From Bacteroidota bacterium (GTDB lineage Bacteria > Bacteroidota > Bacteroidia > Bacteroidales > VadinHA17), in assembly GCA_030613125.1 (NCBI GenBank), contig JAUWMO010000130.1, positions 1 through 9,273 of the forward strand: DNA of 9,273 nt, read 5' to 3'. Below are positions 7,301 to 9,273 of this stretch, in pieces. The notes below the pieces were generated by a model, which was given only the letters and a program-made list of their open reading frames with translations, ran no database searches and had not been told where the DNA came from. Position 1 is the stretch's first letter; each line of letters begins with the position of its first letter. A program made the position numbers and the translations under genes.

Positions 7301-7590
7301 AAACTCAGGTTCAATCTGAGAAATTAAAACGAATGGTTAAAGGTAAAATTAATCTTGTCTTGAAAGATGGGCTTTATGATGAACAAGATTACTTAAAAGA
7401 TTTACTAACAGTTGTTGAACTGGATGCCTTACCCAAACATTACCTTCGTTTTATTAACCAGCTTAGTGTTAATGAATTTGAGAAAATAAAAGAAGAAATC
7501 CCGCACCGGTATATAATGACAATCATTGAAAAAGCCAATAAAATTGATGCAGGCGAAGAAATATTGATATTATCGGAGGAATTACCTTAA
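4345..7590 (+). CDS. PLD nuclease-like / SNF2 helicase fusion protein of a defence system
   Basis: A 1081-residue fusion. Residues 1-200 form a phospholipase D-like domain with one HKD-type signature: H132-S-K134, E139, then GSSN at 157-160 (ITGSSNLTASGL). Single-HKD proteins usually dimerise to form a nuclease site. An SNF2/superfamily 2 motor follows: Q-motif region (LKYQTDAIK, about 258-266), Walker A DVVGLGKS (282-289), motif Ia TIIIAPPHLVKQW (303-315), DEAH box (356-359) and TATP (385-388). The second lobe has KIIVFSEF (708-715), LLATDAISEGYNL (768-780) and QRVGRINR (800-807) with both arginines. About 240 charged residues separate the lobes, and some 270 C-terminal residues have no recognised domain. 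All catalytic motifs look intact. Together with the neighbouring methyltransferase this suggests an ATP-driven restriction subunit, reminiscent of type I/III or DISARM-like systems. The nuclease activity is inferred. Confidence 0.93.
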   Translation: MSEQFITNEKQLLSEVMSGIFPYSDKLYFLVGFFYFSGFEEIYKQLDDKELKILIGLDIEKDIINKVKEVELLTEENYSRGQIRENFIQSFTQIFNETDFFDSPKKQEAFKIFVSKIRNGTLEIRKTLKPNHSKLYLFERKPEFTENDTYPGALITGSSNLTASGLRHQYELNVILRNKSDFLEGKRIFNELWSNAVVIADKDHITEFETQVIKKIWFEKLYRPYYVFIRVLHEYFTLEYNKKVKFPYEITKNRFFDLKYQTDAIKLTLHAVETHNGVIIADVVGLGKSVIASSVAHNLDLKTIIIAPPHLVKQWDDEYRDYFDFNAKVFSSGSIDKALEYFNENYDGEERLIIIDEAHKYRNEETRDYGKLHKLCQGNKVLLLTATPFNNRPQDIFSMIKLFQIPAKSTLRTVNNLGGEFTRLIRQYKLLTKAQKEKTKSANEIKQELEEIAQQIRNIISPLVIRRSRLDLAEIDVYRDDLKIQNIEFPKVHPPEILEYNLGQLEPLYIDTLEQISSEDEQKCFKGTRYRPVLYLKNFKKYHQKIEDVFGDINLFRESQINISKFMRHLLVRRFESSVFAFKSSLENMISSSKNILNWYEKRAKVPIFKKGGLPDIEDFYSTNNDDISEDLKDLNFDEELEKFKAKGLFEINAEDIKIDFKKDLQDDINILENIYNKWFENGIGKDPKLESFVELLKDQLKGEPGRKIIVFSEFADTVNYLYEQLNGHPNIFKYTSKDATKANKEIIRKNFDAGITAEHQVNDFNVLLATDAISEGYNLHRAGTIFNYDIPYNPTRVIQRVGRINRINKKVFNELYIYNYFPTETGEYETRTREISTLKIAMIHALLGEDTKILTNDEELRSFYHEIYEREIALADERSWENPYKNLYDSLVSSNSDAFQKALEIPVRTRILRTSPKNHKGVVVFGKKGTDFIFRLGLSDKEDKPLPPHVALSLFEAKPTEKPEKVSEQFNSIYEFVKNNLFTIKTQVQSEKLKRMVKGKINLVLKDGLYDEQDYLKDLLTVVELDALPKHYLRFINQLSVNEFEKIKEEIPHRYIMTIIEKANKIDAGEEILILSEELP

Positions 7591-7599
7591 AAATAAATT

Positions 7600-7627
7600 A
7601 AGCCCGCATTCACACTGACCGGGTTTT
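7600..7627 (+). terminator. Weak terminator-like hairpin after the helicase gene
   Basis: aagcccg (7600-7606) pairs with cgggttt (7620-7626), one G-U pair allowed, across a 13-base loop, and the 3' arm ends in only four T. It starts 10 bases after the helicase stop. It could partly terminate transcription and so lower or uncouple methyltransferase expression, but the long loop and short T run make this uncertain. Confidence 0.3.
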
Positions 7628-7668
7628 GCCGCTCAATGGCATGGAGCCAACGTTCATGTGATACAGAC

Positions 7669-7692
7669 TTACAAATGTAAATATGTAATAAA
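7669..7692 (+). promoter_or_regulatory. Possible regulatory site before the methyltransferase
   Basis: ttacaaatgtaa (7669-7680) is a palindrome (arms ttaca/tgtaa). It is overlapped by aaatatgtaataaa (7679-7692), identical over 14 bases to the start of the repeats at 2958 and 2991. The site ends 23 bases before the ATG at 7716, where promoter or operator elements would be expected. No full TAnnTTTG box was found, so this is a candidate only. Confidence 0.3.
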
Positions 7693-7715
7693 TAGTTGAA
7701 ATTGGCAAAAAAAGG

Positions 7716-9273
7716 ATGAACTTAAAAATAACCTATAATCGAAATGATTTTATAAATTTCTTCAGGGACGAATTGCTACCGGAAGACTTCATTTCAACCA
7801 TAGAATATATTAAGCCCGGCTTCAAATCGAAGTATTATCAAACTGTCACATTTTTAGGCGAATGTCCTTCTTTAGGTCTTAATATTTATGAAATTCAGCA
7901 TAGTTCAATATCCGATGCCCGGATAGGACTTTCACGTGATGCTTTTAAACTGGTCTCCCGTTTCGATAAGAATAATGCATTAATTCTCTTTGTGCCGGCA
8001 GATACTACTAACTTTCGCCTTTCACTTGTTACCATCGAACCAAAACTGGATGAAACAGGAACACGGGTAAAACATGAATACTCAAACCCAAAAAGATTTT
8101 CATTTTTTCTTGGTGAAGATGCTAAAACACATACCCCGGAACAATACCTTATTAGCTTAGGCAGGATTTCTGACATTGAAGACCTGAAAAAACGTTTTTC
8201 GGTTGAAGTGGTCAATAAAGAGTTTTACAATAGAATTGCCGTAATGTTTTCAAAACTGGTTGGCGGGAAAAGGAAAAAGGGAAATAAAACTGTTGAATTT
8301 GAGCGAACTCTTCAATTACCATCCGTACATCATGAAGATGACCAGAAATACAAGGAATTTGCCGTACGTCTGATCGGTCGAACTGTTTTTTGCTGGTTTC
8401 TGAAAAATAAAAAATCAGGATCAGGTATCCCTTTAGTATCCGAAAATGTTTTGTCAACCGCTGCCTTAAAACAAAATCCCGGTTACTACCATGCAAGGGT
8501 TGAACCGCTTTTTTTCGAAGTTCTGAATACTCCCATTAGAGATAGAAAAGTTTTATATAGAGAGGAACCGTACCAAACAATTCCGTTTCTCAATGGAGGA
8601 TTGTTTGAGCCTCAATCCGATGATTTTTACAAAAATAACATTCCAAATTATGCTTTAAAGGTCCCGGATGACTGGTGGAAAGATTTCCTGGAGATTCTCG
8701 AAACCTACAATTTTACCATTGACGAAAATACCAGTATTGATATTGAGTTATCGGTTGATCCTGAAATGCTGGGCCGGATCTTTGAAAACCTGCTGGCAGA
8801 GATAAATCCCGAAACCGGGGAAACTGCCCGTAAAGCCACCGGAAGCTATTACACTCCCCGCCCCATTGTCGAATATATGGTTGATGAAAGTCTGAAACAA
8901 TACCTGATTACAAAAACAGGCATTGAAGAATCCAGGCTGGATATTTTATTAGACTACAGTAAGGAGGAATCGGGTCTTACTCCGGAAGAAGAACAACAAG
9001 TGATACGGGCTTTTGACACAATAAAAATACTTGACCCGGCTTGCGGTTCCGGCGCCTTCCCCATAGGTACATTACAAAAAATGCTACTCATCTTGCAAAA
9101 GGTTGATATCGAAGCTGAAGATTCTATACAGAAAGTCCTTGAAGAGATCTCCGATCCTGTAAAACGCAAACTTATTGAAGCCAAAATAAAAGCTGCACGG
9201 ATCGACGAAGACGTAGATTTTAACGACTACGCCAGGAAACTAAGTATCATACAACGCTCTATTTACGGTATTG
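7716..9273 (+). CDS. Eco57I-type N6-adenine DNA methyltransferase / type IIG-like protein, 3' end missing
   Basis: The frame is open to the right edge, and 519 residues are visible. The ATG at 7716 is the first start after an in-frame TAA at 7689. Residues 1-170 are an N-terminal domain (NIYEIQH at 56-62, RIGLSRDAFKL at 69-79, NFRLSLVTIEP at 99-109, EYSNPKRFSFFLG at 121-133), of a kind seen in large Eco57I-like restriction-modification proteins. A helical part follows, with FLNGGLFEP (291-299), GRIFENLLAE (353-362) and ATGSYYTPRPIVEYMV (374-389) leading into the methyltransferase core. Motif I, DPACGSGAF at 440-448, binds S-adenosylmethionine. The catalytic NPPY motif should lie beyond the edge, after SIIQRSIYGI at the last residues. 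Role: methylating adenine in the system's recognition sequence; in type IIG-like relatives one chain also cuts DNA. It follows the helicase after 125 bases. Confidence 0.93.
   Translation, partial: MNLKITYNRNDFINFFRDELLPEDFISTIEYIKPGFKSKYYQTVTFLGECPSLGLNIYEIQHSSISDARIGLSRDAFKLVSRFDKNNALILFVPADTTNFRLSLVTIEPKLDETGTRVKHEYSNPKRFSFFLGEDAKTHTPEQYLISLGRISDIEDLKKRFSVEVVNKEFYNRIAVMFSKLVGGKRKKGNKTVEFERTLQLPSVHHEDDQKYKEFAVRLIGRTVFCWFLKNKKSGSGIPLVSENVLSTAALKQNPGYYHARVEPLFFEVLNTPIRDRKVLYREEPYQTIPFLNGGLFEPQSDDFYKNNIPNYALKVPDDWWKDFLEILETYNFTIDENTSIDIELSVDPEMLGRIFENLLAEINPETGETARKATGSYYTPRPIVEYMVDESLKQYLITKTGIEESRLDILLDYSKEESGLTPEEEQQVIRAFDTIKILDPACGSGAFPIGTLQKMLLILQKVDIEAEDSIQKVLEEISDPVKRKLIEAKIKAARIDEDVDFNDYARKLSIIQRSIYGI

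Overview
The window looks like a chromosomal stretch from a Bacteroidota (Bacteroidetes) bacterium. The DNA is AT-rich, genes lack good Shine-Dalgarno sequences, and a TAnnTTTG-type -7 promoter box precedes the first defence gene. The gene families (PIF1-type helicase with a C-terminal helix-turn-helix, DUF4143 ATPase) are common in that phylum. This assignment is inference; there is no rRNA or marker gene to prove it.

Left part (1-2912): the C-terminal 469 residues of a PIF1-like helicase run in from the left edge on the + strand. Convergent to it is a complete AAA_14/DUF4143 ATPase on the - strand. Upstream of that ATPase (2935-3015) is a three-copy direct-repeat array with an exact 33-bp period.

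Middle (3016-4143): this is non-coding apart from a tRNA-Pro(CGG) on the - strand with a hairpin terminator. The terminator is nested inside a 119-bp multi-armed inverted repeat. To its right, 734 bases without a convincing gene hold three consecutive hairpins, one doubtful 40-residue reading frame and an AT-rich promoter/operator region.

Right part (4144-9273): three genes on the + strand form what is most likely a restriction-modification-like defence module. They are a 65-residue XRE/Cro-type regulator, a 1081-residue protein fusing a PLD (HKD) nuclease-like domain to an SNF2-type helicase, and an Eco57I-type N6-adenine methyltransferase cut by the right edge after 519 residues. The regulator and helicase are 3 bases apart and surely cotranscribed. 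The methyltransferase is separated from them by 125 bases holding a locally GC-rich (57%) stretch and a weak terminator-like hairpin, so it may be expressed separately. The expected logic is that the methyltransferase marks host DNA, the helicase-nuclease attacks unmarked DNA, and the regulator sets timing or dose. The system continues beyond the window, so its exact type cannot be settled here.
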